Shown piece by piece: positions 23,739-34,255 of a stretch of 64,000 bases of DNA. The stretch spans positions 1 through 64,000 of the forward strand of contig JALJCO010001138.1 in assembly GCA_023101725.1 (NCBI GenBank), in the 5' to 3' direction. The notes under the pieces are model-generated. The model saw only the letters and a program-made list of their open reading frames with translations, ran no database searches and was not told the origin of the DNA. The DNA comes from Atherinomorus stipes (taxonomy: Eukaryota > Chordata > Actinopteri > Atheriniformes > Atherinidae). A program made the translations under genes and the position numbers. Positions within the stretch are counted from its first letter, which is position 1; each line of letters begins with the position of its first letter.

Positions 23739-23815
23739 GCACACACACAGACACACAGATACACACACACACAGATAGACACACACAGATAGATACACAC
23801 ACAGATAGATACAGG
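23739..23815 (+). repeat. Compound (AC)n/(ACAGAT)n array
   Basis: The tract mixes ACAC runs with CAGATA units such as ACACACACAGATAGATAC. The two overlapping minus-strand frames here are made of Cys-Val-Tyr-Leu repeats from this array and are not genes. Confidence 0.92.
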
Positions 23816-24189
23816 GAGACCAACATTCTTTCTCTCTGAATAAACAATATTGACAACCTTCTCCTTGTTCCCAAGGTTGCCTATCCCAAACACAATACAG
23901 GATACAGATGTTCATGTATTAATGATTCCAACAGAAATAAAACAGGATACTTGACAAAGGATATTTCGCTACACCACACAGTACTTAAAAGAAGGCAGTA
24001 GTTCCATCCAAGACAGCTGAGTTGGAAGCCCTTTACTTTGCTTTGAATGATGACTTTAAATTTGCATGGTTGTTTTTAAACTTTACCAATTACTCTACAA
24101 TTACTTTACCGCTATATCACAAGAAAGGATGTCTCACAGTTTCTAACCATGCATGTGACACAACACAACTGTGTTAAATCCAGCAATGG

Positions 24190-24556
24190 ATCAGCGCGAG
24201 CCTACGTCACAACCCGGAATTCACGTGACCATGAAGCTGGTAGCGGTGAAAACATGCTTCGTATTTGAACGGCGTCTGATGGACTATGAGCCTCAAAAAC
24301 TGTTTTTGCACCCTTTTTAAATTTTTTTCTCCGCCGGTCTGTCTTTGAAATATTATTGAAATGACGTCCAGTTATACTGAAAGTCTCACTGCCGACGCTA
24401 GAAGAAGATACGAAGCTAAACTAGTATCTGTTGGACTAAGTGATGCCCATCTTCTGCTGCTACAGCCTGGTTAGACGAACCTACCTGTACATAACAGCCT
24501 GATGATCAGTTTCCCGATCTCATGATGTATTTGGTTTCATCAGGTAAGCCCCGTGT
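24190..24556 (+). pseudogene. Exon-like fragment of an unrecognised, probably TE-derived gene
   Basis: After a GTCACAACCCGGAA leader, an ATG at 24361 opens a frame beginning MTSSYTESLTADARRRYEAK that stops after 36 codons (TAG near 24472). About 45 bases further on, another frame gives FPDLMMYLVSS and then a good splice-donor-like TCAGGTAAGC at 24540-24549. The order of these pieces resembles the first exon of multi-exon transposon-derived genes I have seen in fish (a short Y-T-x-x-L.....R-x-x-Y-x-x-K-L block, then a P-D-I-x-x-Y-L-V block before the first intron), but I cannot name the family with confidence. A frameshift and stops break it here. It lies head to head with the THAP fragment on the other strand. 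Confidence 0.35.
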
Positions 24557-24926
24557 TCAAGCCATTTATTTTTTATTATAGAATATTAATTTTCCCCGGA
24601 TTTTTAAAAAATGGTGGTATTTCTTTGATGTACTTCTCAGGAGTTTACTCTCATTGATAAAGCTATAAATTACCGGCAGTCTCATCTGTATGTAACTGGT
24701 TATGACTGTGCATGTTTATAATGCTGCAAATGCTTTTCTGCCACTTTTTATGCTTTTATTCTTATGTGGGAACATTGATGGCAGTAATCTGGATGAACGT
24801 GATCTTTAACAGTCCTGAGGAGACGGGAACAGCGGGCGGCGCTGTGATTCTGTAGATCCACTGATATAATGGTGTTTTCTATCATCTGTGCAAAAACAAC
24901 TACAGGGTTTAAAAAGTGAGACCACA

Positions 24927-25140
24927 TTATATGCTTTTTTTATCAGTCACAAAGTGATCCGAACATATTGTTAGATGTTTCCATGGTTTCCAGCGTGAAC
25001 TGTCAGCATTTATGGGCTTGATAGCAGCTAGCCACTTAGCATGTTGTTCGGGACTTTTTCTGTTGTTTTGGGAACTGGAACAAACATATTCTCTTGTCCG
25101 TGTGATAGATATGTTTATGGCAGCCATACACAGCGGGACT
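24927..25140 (-). pseudogene. THAP zinc-finger domain, frameshifted
   Basis: On the minus strand two frames abut: the first has AVYGCHKHIYHTDKRICLFQ then FPKQQKK; the second, after a shift near the run of A around 25060-25070, has HAKWLAAIKPI and then HLTICSDHFV. Together these are the landmarks of a THAP DNA-binding domain (an early Cys, the FP motif, an invariant Trp, and C-x2-H at the end). The first of the two N-terminal cysteines appears replaced and the reading frame is broken, so the copy is dead. THAP domains occur in host proteins and in P-element and Kolobok transposases. No downstream transposase is open on this strand; stops follow soon after the CSDHF motif. Confidence 0.7.
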
Positions 25141-25292
25141 TCTCGGTATTTCCAAAGTAGAATAAACGAAGATTGACGAGTAATGAAGCAGGTAATTCAG
25201 TGACTCCCCTATGCAACGAAGCAATGTTTTCACCTGTTACCTAACCGGATGTGACGAATTTGGCGAATATTCCCGGATGTTCGCGGTGATCC

Positions 25293-26425
25293 ATAGGGGA
25301 TTATCACGCTTACCGGAAATTCCCGGTATTTGGACACTTCCTCTTCCGGGCCATGTTAACGACAGCCGTTCCTGCTCTGTTATACTGTTTAAATCGGATA
25401 AACTCCAAAAATACTTAAGTTTTCATTCGAGACTGAAATGATACTAAGAAAGAAGTGTATCAAAGCGATCGATTCGCCGCGGTGAAGGGCCGAACTTTAT
25501 AATAAAACACACGTTTGTTTGTCGCCGGTGGGGCACAACACCGGCACTTCACAGCATGCTAGCATTAGCCAGCTAGCGTTTACTGACGTGCTTAACATTG
25601 TGCGTCTTAAAACACACAAACATCTGAAAATCGGGTCTGTACCTCCCCGTTTCCAGTGGAACAACTGGGGACTGCCAAAAAAAGGAAACGCTTTCAGATG
25701 CTTGTGTGTTTTCAGCCGTACAAAGTTAGGCACGTCATCAAGCTGGCTAATGCTAACCTGCTAACAGTAGTCCGCCAGCTACTACTCTGTTAAACTTTGT
25801 TAATCGGATAAACGCCAATGCCAAGTTTTCATTCCAGACTGAAGTGATGCTAAGGGAAGAAGTGGATCAAAACGACCGATTCGCCGCGGTGAAGGACCGA
25901 ACTTTATAATAAAACGATACATGTTTGTTTGTGGCCGGCAGACTGCGCAGTCGTGTTAGCAGGTTAGCATTAGCCAGCTTGATGACGTGCCTAACTTTGT
26001 ACGGCTGAAAACACACAAGCATCTGAAAGCATCTCCTTTCTTGGCAGTCCCCAGTTGTTCCACTGGAAACGGGGAGGTACAGACCCGATTTTCAGATGTT
26101 TGTGTGTTTTAAGACGCACAATGTTAAGCACGTCAGTAAACGCTAGCTGGCTAATGCTAGCATGCTGTGAAGTGCCGGTGTTGTGCCCCACCAGCGACAA
26201 ACAAACGTGTGTTTTATTATAAAGTTCGGCCCTTCACCGCGGCGAATCGATCGCTTTGATCCACTTCTTCCTTAGTATCATTTCAGTCTAGAATGAAAAC
26301 TTAAGTATGTTTGGAGTTTATCCGATTTAAACAGTATAACAGAGCAGGAACGGCTGTCGTTAACATGGCCGGAAGAGGAAGTGCCCAAATACCGGGAACT
26401 TCCGGTAAGCGTGATAATCCCCTAT
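25293..26425. mobile_element. Long foldback element with three-copy module
   Basis: The left arm 25293-25765 (about 473 bp) is matched by an inverted right arm 25955-26425 (about 471 bp) with only scattered differences; outer ends begin ATAGGGGATTATCACGCTTA. The 189-bp loop (25766-25954) is not unique: 25781-25940 is a diverged direct copy of arm segment 25371-25530 (shared CCGATTCGCCGCGGTGAAGG-type block and ACTTTATAATAAAAC). The similar short frames at 25519-25764 (+) and 25991-26200 (-) are the same arm read twice. No target duplication is obvious. It sits immediately beside the THAP fragment, so it may be one end of a larger rearranged transposon. Confidence 0.93.
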
Positions 26426-29007
26426 ACCCAGACGAACAACAGATGATGGGTATCCAGACATTCACTCCCTGCCTGGATTCACCCTGAAGTCTTCTGTTCT
26501 GTTCTTTGAAACCTACAAGGAGATATTGCTGAATATGCCTGAGATATATAGTGCCTCAGCTAGTGTTTGTGTGTGTGTACGTTTCTCTGAATGCATGAGT
26601 ATGAGTGTGTGTGTTGCTCTTTATGACCATGTCACAGACATCAGTGATTGATGCGCTACCTAGGCTTGCCTGATTAATTACACTCCAGGTCGATGTCACG
26701 AAGCAAACTCTGGCAGAATACGTATGTGCACATATGCAGACACACAACAACTCACCCTCAGGCTGATGGCGTCCATGTAGAGCATGCTTACTCTGCAACT
26801 GTAACACACAGCACAAACAAACATTAATGTAACATTTTACCTCTTGTTATGCCTATTTGGTATGTCTTTTGGCACTGAGATGTTGTCAATGAGTTACTGT
26901 TACAAAGATTTACCAAAATATAATCAGTCATTTTTGTTGTATTGGAATTGCAAGAAAAATAGTTCAAATATGCCCCCCAAAAAATGCTTATCTGTTGTTA
27001 TGGTCTACAAAGCAAAGTGTGTCATGAGCCACACCTCTGCTCCCCACCCCCCACTTCCTTTGACCTCGAACAAATATCTGCAAAGTGCAAACACATTTAG
27101 CCAAACGTTCCCAAACGTACTATTCTTCAATTAGTGGGAACGTTGTTTTTAAGCTTGTGGGCAGCCCGGCAGGCTGCATTTCACCATGCTACTGCAAATG
27201 TTTACTGGGCTGCCGGGCTACTCACCCAACACAACCTCAATCCATGTTCTTTAACCGACAGCTTCTTTGCCAACAACCATTGTTTCTTTGAATGTAGTGT
27301 CGGAGCCTGGTTGTCTTCAAAATGAGTGTTTCATTCTGCTCGCTGGCATTTCGCTTCAAAAATACGTGCTATTGCTTACTGGCTGTAGTCTTTTACAGAG
27401 GGGGAGGGCCAAGGGCTTCAAGAGGAGGGAGGAGACGGGGATTCACATGAATGTGTTGTTGTAATATCAACATCAACGTGTGATTGCATGCTCAACTCCA
27501 GATTAAATTACATATCTAGTTCTTCGTGTAGCAATTTTAGGACTCCTTGAATCTAGAAATGATATATTTCTACTTTTCCCCTTTAAATTTATTCTCATTA
27601 ATAAAAAGACTAAGATCATTAGGTCTTGCGTGTTATCACAGGTGTGAATACTGTTATTGCACTGCCCATTCCTGATTCAGTGCAGCTTTTTTCTTTTTAA
27701 TGTGTGTTGGCTTTCCTTCCCTCAGCAGCTCTCCTTCGTATCCTCCTCACTGGCAATCCAGCCATCCTAAGTGATAAATAGGCTTCAATTAAGGGCTAGC
27801 TTCGTAGACTGCAATGTGTCATCTGTGCCTGGGTCGCTTTAACATTTATTCAATAAAGATTCAGCAGTGAGCAAGAGAGAGGGAGGAAAGACAAATGGAT
27901 CCCAAAGATACCAGGTCATGTTTGTCTGCTATCTGGGAGAGAGCCCCACAGTGATTGTTGCATTGACGTCATTACGGTAGGTGAACATTGGCGCTGTATT
28001 TATCAAAACAGACATGAAGGCAGCTTAGTGCGATTAGGTTATTTCTTGGTTAACTAATGACTATTATATCTTTATGACAGCAGATTCACTCTGTGTTTAA
28101 ACAACACAGCCTCCAGCTTATTCCAACACATGAGTGATGCTTTTCTTGTCAATTATTGATGAAAGAGAAAAAAAAGCACAAAATGTTAATTGCGATCTTA
28201 TGCTTGTGTTGTTTCTGTCTTTTCATCGTGTACTCATGGAGTTTTATGTACAGCTTTATCTTGATTTTTTTTTCTTTGTTGACTGAGATGAATGATGTGT
28301 TGATGATGAATGCACAGCTGATGAAAAGAGTGAGGGCTACCTGTCTCTACTTCAGCTTTAAAATGCTCATTACCGTCACTTGGTGCGAAGCAAAGCGGGT
28401 CACCTTGGAGAGAATTGCTTTTCTGTTACATTTGATTAAGGACCCACTATGTCTTGTGTCATTTTGAATACTGCAAAACTCCATATCAGCCAAGCACAAA
28501 CTGACATTTCAGGAGAAAAAATGCTGTCATACAGTGATAGTGTTGTAAATACTGAGAGAGGGGAGGGCTTTAAGAGGAGGCAATTACTTTTTTCTTAAGT
28601 TTTATGAGGGACTTCATGAGGCTGCTGATCAGCTATACTCACAGTATGCCTCGTACTGAATGCTATGATGTTTTAATTGGCGGAGACTTGACTGTATACA
28701 ACCTAAAATGTAGACCTTTGTATTGATCAGTTAATGAATTGTGATTTTGATGAGCTAATTTTCTGGCATGCATACATATGTGTGTCTCTAATGAATCCAT
28801 TACACTTGGCCATATACAAGTCCATAACTAACTGCAGGCATCAGATATGTGTAGTTGTTGTGATGCTGAAGCCCTGTTTAGAGGACAGTTTTACACATGT
28901 ACTGGAAGTAAACTACAGAATGAAGATATTCTACACTTGTTCAGCCACATAGCAAATATTTGGTATGCTGAAGGGGTGTGCCATATAGTATTGATTGCAT
29001 CGTTTAT
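26426..29007. other. About 2.6 kb without a supported gene
   Basis: Frames such as 26844-27134 and 28156-28467 have no recognisable motif. GT-rich microsatellite sequence lies at 26561-26615. An imperfect hairpin with a GCAGCCCGGCAG stem lies at 27161-27226. The part from about 27720 to 28000 is less repetitive than its surroundings. Near 28973-29007 the phrase GGTGTGCCATATAGTATTG looks like a piece of another inverted-terminal element, interrupted by the insertion at 29008. Confidence 0.5.
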
Positions 29008-30837
29008 TAGGGCTGTAACGGTTTGTGTATTTGCGTCGAACCGATCGGTACACTACTCTCGGTTCTGCACAACCCTGTACTGAAATGTTGAGCGCAGGAT
29101 TTGCTTATTTAGCTATTTATTGTTTCATTAAGTTTTTGCGTGCCACCGAACATAACAAAGGTTATGATATTGTAACCCTAGTTATATTAACACAGGCGGA
29201 GCTCTCTACTGGACTCTATGGGTACAACTCTCCTCCAATCGCGTACATGCGATGGCCCACTGAACTTTTCATGAACGTAGCCAGCCAGTGGGGTGTGTCT
29301 ACCCTTTTTCCCCCCTTAGTGGGTATAAAAGCAGGTGCATCGCCAGCATCCCTCATTCCACCAAGCTTCAGTGTAGGGTGAAAGAGTGGCAGGGCCCTTT
29401 GTAGAGGGCTCCAACTGTGTTGATATAACTAGGGTTACAATATTATAACCTTCGTTATATCTCACACAGGCTTCGCCCTCTACTGGACTCTATGGGTACA
29501 GTAGGCAAAGCCCGATATATGTACTCCCTGCCACAGGAGAGGCTCTGCACACTGACCACGCCAGCTACTGATTAGGTACCAAAACCCAGTCACCACTTTA
29601 TTAATCTAAGCCACGTATGGAGTGATGACAGGTCCAACTTCATCCCAGTTAGCAGCACCTGGCTAGGCTGGGTGAAGTTGCGACCTAACCTCACAGGGGT
29701 CTCAACCGTGACCACCTGTACACCTCATTGACCGTGTCCAGCAGAGCACAGATCAATGCAGGTGCATGACACCCTGTGGGGATCAAGCATAACAAATACT
29801 TGACACACCCTTCCTCTCACAGGTCCTGTGACCCTGCGGTGAGCACAGACCTGGAGAAGGAGCCTGACATATCCAAGAGATAGAACCATTTGAACGGGCG
29901 GGGTGAAGACCACAATGCTGCCACCATAAGTCTTCAACACTCACACCACTGAACAGAGCCGTAGATGACGCCACGGACCACAGTGGGCGTTCCAGCATTC
30001 CAGTGTTAATAATATCTAAATGATAATCATAAGCAGCTACACTCTATTAAGTGGTGTCGTATTTCCAAACTGATAAAAAAAAAAGGGAAAACACAGAGGA
30101 CAGAAAAATGTAAAGGATTGTATAAGCCCTGTTAAAAATCGTTTCATTCCATAAAGTTGTGCTAAATATTTTTAAAGTTCAGACCTACATGTAAGATGAC
30201 ATGCTGGCATTAATTTATTAACGGGCGGTATCAGCTGTGAGAGTTCCCGCGACGCGCTCGCTCTCAGCGCACCAGCAGAGCACAAGTGTTTCCATCTTCA
30301 CCTTCTGGAGTTTAAAACCGATATCTGTGTCTCAGTTTCAGCTGGTTTTCAGATGCACGCACTGTCTGAAGCGCCATGTGCGCTCATCCCGTGGATGTGC
30401 ACGTGTCTGTGGGTAGCCGCATCACAGAAACTCAGAGAGCAGCTATGACATGCTGTCATGTAAATCTGATAACTAACATCAGTTTAGTTTTTAATCAGAG
30501 AGCTCAATATAAACCTGTTCTAGAGGAAATGAGACTTTAAACCACCTTGTGACCTGGTGCTGGATAGAAAACCAGATCACAATAAATTAACCTGGCTTTG
30601 TAGGTGGTGCTGGGTCTGGTAGGGTGGCTGCCCTGCCTATGTAATGGTAGGGAAAACACTGGGTCGGGTCGTATGTACTCAGTTGTGGTGTAAAATTTTA
30701 GTGAACTTGTTGATAAAACACAAGAAAGTTAATATTTGTTAATTTTTCTTCATTACTGTACCGAGGAAAAACCAAACAGTGACCTGTGTACCGAGGTACA
30801 CACCAAACCGTGATTTTTGTGTACCGTTACAGCCCTA
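29008..30837. mobile_element. hAT-like element with 8-bp target duplication
   Basis: Left end TAGGGCTGTAACGGTTTGTG and right end, TAGGGCTGTAACGGTACACA in reverse complement, share TAGGGCTGTAACGGT. Flanks TCGTTTAT (29000-29007) and TCATTTAC (30838-30845) match at six of eight positions. Subterminal ACCGATCGGTACAC and GTACCGAGGTACAC blocks are typical of this element group. At 1.83 kb it has no transposase frame. It carries a nested element (29152-29458). The sequences on either side (GCCATATAGTATTG... and ...ATCGTATTGCGATAATACTG) look like one older element that it split. Confidence 0.85.
29152..29458. mobile_element. Nested element with ~43-bp inverted ends
   Basis: Left sequence from 29152 and the reverse complement of the right end at 29458 share about 43 bp, including AAGGTTAT(G/A)ATATTGTAACCC and TAGTTATAT(T/C)AACACAG. 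The GGTATAAAAGCAGG-type TATA-like string at 29321-29334 lies inside. Directly after the right end, 29461-29500 repeats in direct orientation the block at about 29188-29225 (TACTGGACTCTATGGGTACA), so a second partial unit follows. Superfamily not determined; target duplication unclear. Confidence 0.65.
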
Positions 30838-31029
30838 TCATTTACATCGTATTGCGATAATACTGTTTTTTATGTTGTTTTTTTTACATCGGTGGAAAAT
30901 CTTATATCGTGACATTAGGGGATCTATGTAGCACTACAAGAGTGAACAAGGGAACATGTCAGATCAAAGAAGACAAGCAGGTATCAGCTTCAAACTATCA
31001 AAAAACAGTGTTTATTAAAATATCAAACC

Positions 31030-31053
31030 AAAAAAAAAAAAAAAAAAAAAAAA
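31030..31053 (+). repeat. Poly(A) run of 24 just before the LINE
   Basis: An uninterrupted A tract sits immediately 5' of the LINE body. It may be the tail of an older retroposon into which, or beside which, the LINE inserted. Confidence 0.9.
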
Positions 31054-31200
31054 TTCTGGAATGCGCTGCTAGGTAGCTGCAATTTGTGAAAGCTCTCCCT
31101 TAACTTTTGTGTTTTTTTCTAATATAGTTGTCTTTTTTTATCGACATTATTCGTCAGATTAGGTTTTTCTTGGAGGATTTTTTATGCTGGTTTCAACGGT

Positions 31201-32139
31201 GTGCAATTCGGGAGATTTTTCCTCGTATATTGGCTTTTTTCACTGCTTGTTATGATGTGTATCCATAGCAACGGAAAAATTGTTTACCACCGTGATCAAC
31301 TGTTAAAACTCTCCCAAATCAAGATTTTCAGCGAAATAACACGTCAAATCCCAGTGGAGTTAAGGAGAAAGACAAGAGGATGCAGGGCAGGGGTAAGGCA
31401 GAGAGAAAAACGGTGGAGATTTAAACCGTTTCTTCCAACTGTTGTGATGGGTAACGTGAGATCGCTAGCTAACAAGATGGACGAGCTCGAAGTGCTAACA
31501 AGGTCTCAGAAAGAGTACAGAGAATGCAGTATCATGTGTTTCACCGAGACTTGGCTGCATGAACACATCCCGGACTGTAATGCGTCTGTACACGGCTTCA
31601 AGACGGTCCGTGCGGACCGAAATATACAGCTCAGCGGGAAGCGGAAGGGAGGCGGAATTGCAGTGCTGGTCAGTCAGCGCTGGTGTCATCCAGGACACGT
31701 CACTGTCAAGGAGAAGATCTGCACAAGAGACATTGAACTGTTAGCTGTGAGTTTCCGTCCATATTATTTACCCAGAGAGTTTGCCTGTGTTATTCTGGTA
31801 GCGGTTTATATAATACCAGGTACCGCACCAGAGACAGCCTGTGATGTCATCAGCTCCGTCGTGGCTAAACTACAAACACAGCATCCAAACTCATTCATAG
31901 CGATCTCTGGAGACTTCAACAACGTCTCCCTCTCTGCTACGTTGCCAACTTTCCAGCAGTTTGTCAGCTGCTCCACCAGAGAAAATAAGATGTTGGACTT
32001 ATTTTATGCAAATACAAAGAATGCATACAGCTCCTCTGCCCTGCCTCCTCTAGGAAGATCTGATCATAATCTGGTTCTTCTCACCTCCACCTACAAGCCC
32101 ATCGTTCAGCAGCAACCAGTCATTAGGGAGGACGATTAA
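31201..32139 (+). CDS. LINE endonuclease domain (AP-like), N-terminal part of ORF2
   Basis: This 312-residue frame encodes the endonuclease that nicks target DNA during target-primed reverse transcription. Visible motifs: the Asn of GNVRSLANKMDEL (N85), the catalytic Glu of FTETWL (E116), Asp and Asn of SGDFN (D238, N240), LDLFYAN (265-271) and the C-terminal SDHNLV (D288, H289). All key catalytic positions seem kept. The first 75 residues are a basic, poorly conserved leader; the ATG at 31201 is simply the first in the open frame and may not be the original start. The frame ends at a TAA just after the domain because of a frameshift near 32125; the natural product would continue into the linker and reverse transcriptase. 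Confidence 0.88.
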   Translation: MQFGRFFLVYWLFSLLVMMCIHSNGKIVYHRDQLLKLSQIKIFSEITRQIPVELRRKTRGCRAGVRQREKRWRFKPFLPTVVMGNVRSLANKMDELEVLTRSQKEYRECSIMCFTETWLHEHIPDCNASVHGFKTVRADRNIQLSGKRKGGGIAVLVSQRWCHPGHVTVKEKICTRDIELLAVSFRPYYLPREFACVILVAVYIIPGTAPETACDVISSVVAKLQTQHPNSFIAISGDFNNVSLSATLPTFQQFVSCSTRENKMLDLFYANTKNAYSSSALPPLGRSDHNLVLLTSTYKPIVQQQPVIREDD

Positions 32140-32647
32140 AACCTGGTCTACTGAGGCTGAAGATGCTCTGAGAGGGTGCTTTGAGGCCACAGACTGGAAT
32201 GTCCTCTGTGAACCTCATGGAGATGACATCAACACCATGACTGAGTGTGTGACAGATTACATAAACTTCTGTGTGGACAACATCGTTCCAACAAGAACAG
32301 TGAGGTGCTTCCCCAATAACAAACCCTGGATCACCAGTGACCTGAAAAAGCTGCTGAACATCAAAAAGAAAGCTTTCAGGGATGGAGACAGGGAGTTACT
32401 GAAGACCACACAAAAACAACTGAAAACACAGACTAAGAAGTGCAAGGAGGACTACAGGAAGAAGTTGGAGAGCCAGCTCCAGCAGAACAACGTGAGGGAT
32501 GTATGGTCGGGGAATGAAGAAAATCACTGGCTTCAAGCTAAAGGGGGACCAGACTGACGGAGGTCTGGACAGAGCTAACGAACTGAACATGTTCTTCAAT
32601 AGGTTCAGTTCCCCCCTGCCGACAACCCAACATTCCACACACCCTCC
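32124..32647 (+). pseudogene. LINE ORF2 linker, broken by frameshifts
   Basis: After the endonuclease stop, coding similarity continues in the next frame from about 32124 (the part with ALRGCFEATDW and NKPWITSDLKKLL) to about 32508, then shifts again: the open frame to 32557 beyond that point is noise, while the plausible continuation (GFKLKGDQTDGGLDRANELN) runs in a third frame until a TGA at 32649 that overlaps the ATG of the RT frame. Three shifts are therefore needed between endonuclease and RT, so this copy is not able to make a continuous ORF2. Confidence 0.8.
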
Positions 32648-34171
32648 ATGAGCTCACAGCTTTCCTGTCCCACCTCCACTCTGTCACACTGCACCTCAGT
32701 CATGGACCTGAACACAGCCTCATCTCCCTCTACATCAGGACATCCTGAGACCTCTTTTGCCTCCACCTCCAGCCTGACTGTCTCATGTGACCAGGTCAAG
32801 AAACAACTAGAAAAACTGAACCGGAACAAGGCTGCAGGTCCAGATGGTGTCAGTCCCAGAGTTCTCAAGACCTGCTCAGAACAACTATGTCCGGTTCTCC
32901 AGCACCTTTTTAACACCAGCCTGAGACAGAACAGAGTTCCTGTGCTGTGGAAAACATCCTGTCTTGTTCCAGTCCCTAAAAAACCACAACCAGCTGAACC
33001 AAATGACTACAGACCAGTTGCTTTGACATCTCACATCATGAAAGTCCTGGAGAGACTCTTACTGGCTCACCTCAACAAGCAAGTGAACACCTTTCAGGAC
33101 CCATTACAGTTCGCATATCGTAATGGGCTTGGGGTTGAAGACGCCATCATCTTCTTGCTTCAGAGAGCCCACTCTCATCTGGACCAGTCAGGCAGCACTT
33201 TGAGGGTCATGTTCTTTGATTTTTCAAGTGCATTTAATACTATTCAGCCTGCTTTGCTATGTCAGAAGCTCCATAACTTCCAGGTGGATCCCTCCACAAC
33301 CACCTGGATTTACGACTACCTCACAAACAGACCACAGTTTGTGAGACTGAAAGGTTGTGTGTCTGAGATGGTGGTCAGCAGCACTGGAGCACCACAAGGG
33401 ACTGTACTCTCACCATTCCTCTTTACACTGTACACCTCAGACTTCCAGTACAACTCTGAGTCCTGTCATCTGCAGAAATATTCTGATGACTCTGCTGTTG
33501 TGGGGTGTATTAGTGATGGACAAGAAGCCGAATACAGGGAACTTGTCAATCAGTTTGTGAAATGGTGCAGTAACAATCAGCTCATCTTAAATACCAGCAA
33601 GACTAAAGAGATGATTGTTGACTTCAGGAGGAGCAAGAATAAGCAGCATAGTCCTGTCAACATCCTGGGAGAGGAGGTGGAGGTGGTAGAGAACTACAAA
33701 TACCTTGGAGTTCAGCTGGACAACAGACTTGATTGGAAATGCAACTGTGACTACATCTACAAGAAAGGTATGAGCAGACTTTTCTTCTTAAGGAAGCTAA
33801 AATCATTTAATGTCTGCAAAAAGATGTTGCATATCTTCTATAAGTCTGTGGTAGAAAGTGCAATTAGCTTTGCAGCCATCTGCTGGGGCAGCAGCATCAG
33901 AACCAGAGACTTGAAGAAACTAAACAAGCTGATCAAGAAAGCTGGTTCTGTGCTGGGGATAACTCTGGAGCCGCTGGAGCTGATCGTTCAAAAAAGAATG
34001 CTTCACAAGCTGATGAAGATAATGGAGGACACTTCCCATCCTCTCCACAACACGGTGAAGAATCAACAGAGTGTGTTCAGTGGGAGGCTGCGTCAAGTTC
34101 GCTGTAGGACGGAGAGATACAGGAATTCATTCCTGCCAGCAACCATCACCCTAAAGAACAAGACTAACTGA
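32648..34171 (+). CDS. LINE reverse transcriptase, C-terminal part of ORF2
   Basis: The 507-residue frame, the longest in the window, holds a full reverse-transcriptase domain: NKAAGPDGVSPRVLK (60-74), PNDYRPVALTSHIMKVLER (118-136), motif A FFDFSSAFNTI with D191, motif B GAPQGTVLSPF (247-257), motif C YSDDSAVVG with D280 and D281, then SKTKEMIVDFRR and YLGVQLDNRLDW. In L2-like elements the motif C box is often Y(S/A)DD, so the Ser is normal. The domain copies the element RNA at the nicked target. It reads through without stops to the TGA at 34169-34171, which together with intact catalytic residues suggests a fairly young insertion. The first 45 or so residues (Ser/Thr-rich) belong to the degraded linker; ATG 32648 is not the native start. 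Confidence 0.92.
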   Translation: MSSQLSCPTSTLSHCTSVMDLNTASSPSTSGHPETSFASTSSLTVSCDQVKKQLEKLNRNKAAGPDGVSPRVLKTCSEQLCPVLQHLFNTSLRQNRVPVLWKTSCLVPVPKKPQPAEPNDYRPVALTSHIMKVLERLLLAHLNKQVNTFQDPLQFAYRNGLGVEDAIIFLLQRAHSHLDQSGSTLRVMFFDFSSAFNTIQPALLCQKLHNFQVDPSTTTWIYDYLTNRPQFVRLKGCVSEMVVSSTGAPQGTVLSPFLFTLYTSDFQYNSESCHLQKYSDDSAVVGCISDGQEAEYRELVNQFVKWCSNNQLILNTSKTKEMIVDFRRSKNKQHSPVNILGEEVEVVENYKYLGVQLDNRLDWKCNCDYIYKKGMSRLFFLRKLKSFNVCKKMLHIFYKSVVESAISFAAICWGSSIRTRDLKKLNKLIKKAGSVLGITLEPLELIVQKRMLHKLMKIMEDTSHPLHNTVKNQQSVFSGRLRQVRCRTERYRNSFLPATITLKNKTN

Positions 34172-34181
34172 CTTTTTGTTT

Positions 34182-34185
<4 letters not shown>

Positions 34186-34212
<27 letters not shown>
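34186..34212 (+). repeat. Poly(A) run of 27 inside the LINE 3' region
   Basis: The A tract lies between the RT stop and the terminal hairpin, not at the 3' end. The true terminus is the CATTT-type tail about 70 bases downstream. Confidence 0.95.
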
Positions 34213-34213
<1 letters not shown>

Positions 34214-34235
34214 TGAGCTTTTACAATACTGAATT

Positions 34236-34255
34236 TCCCTTCGGGGATGAATAAA
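34236..34255 (+). promoter_or_regulatory. LINE 3' hairpin and AATAAA
   Basis: TCCC-TTCG-GGGA at 34236-34247 can form a 4-bp stem closed by a UUCG loop, followed at once by AATAAA (34250-34255). L2-clade reverse transcriptases recognise a stem-loop near the RNA 3' end, so this is a plausible recognition site; that function is inferred. Confidence 0.5.

Noticed and set aside
23660..23915. Two overlapping frames with CVYLCV repeats
   Set aside because: Translations of a CA/CAGATA microsatellite.
23430..23975. Antisense solo LTR (reverse complement starts TGTGGTGTAGCGAAATATCC, with TATAATAAATCA downstream)
   Set aside because: No target duplication, no defined CA end and no internal retroviral or retrotransposon sequence nearby; base pattern alone is too weak.
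25497..26200. Three frames sharing near-identical peptide (LKTHKHLK...)
   Set aside because: They are the same inverted-repeat arm read on both strands, not a gene family.
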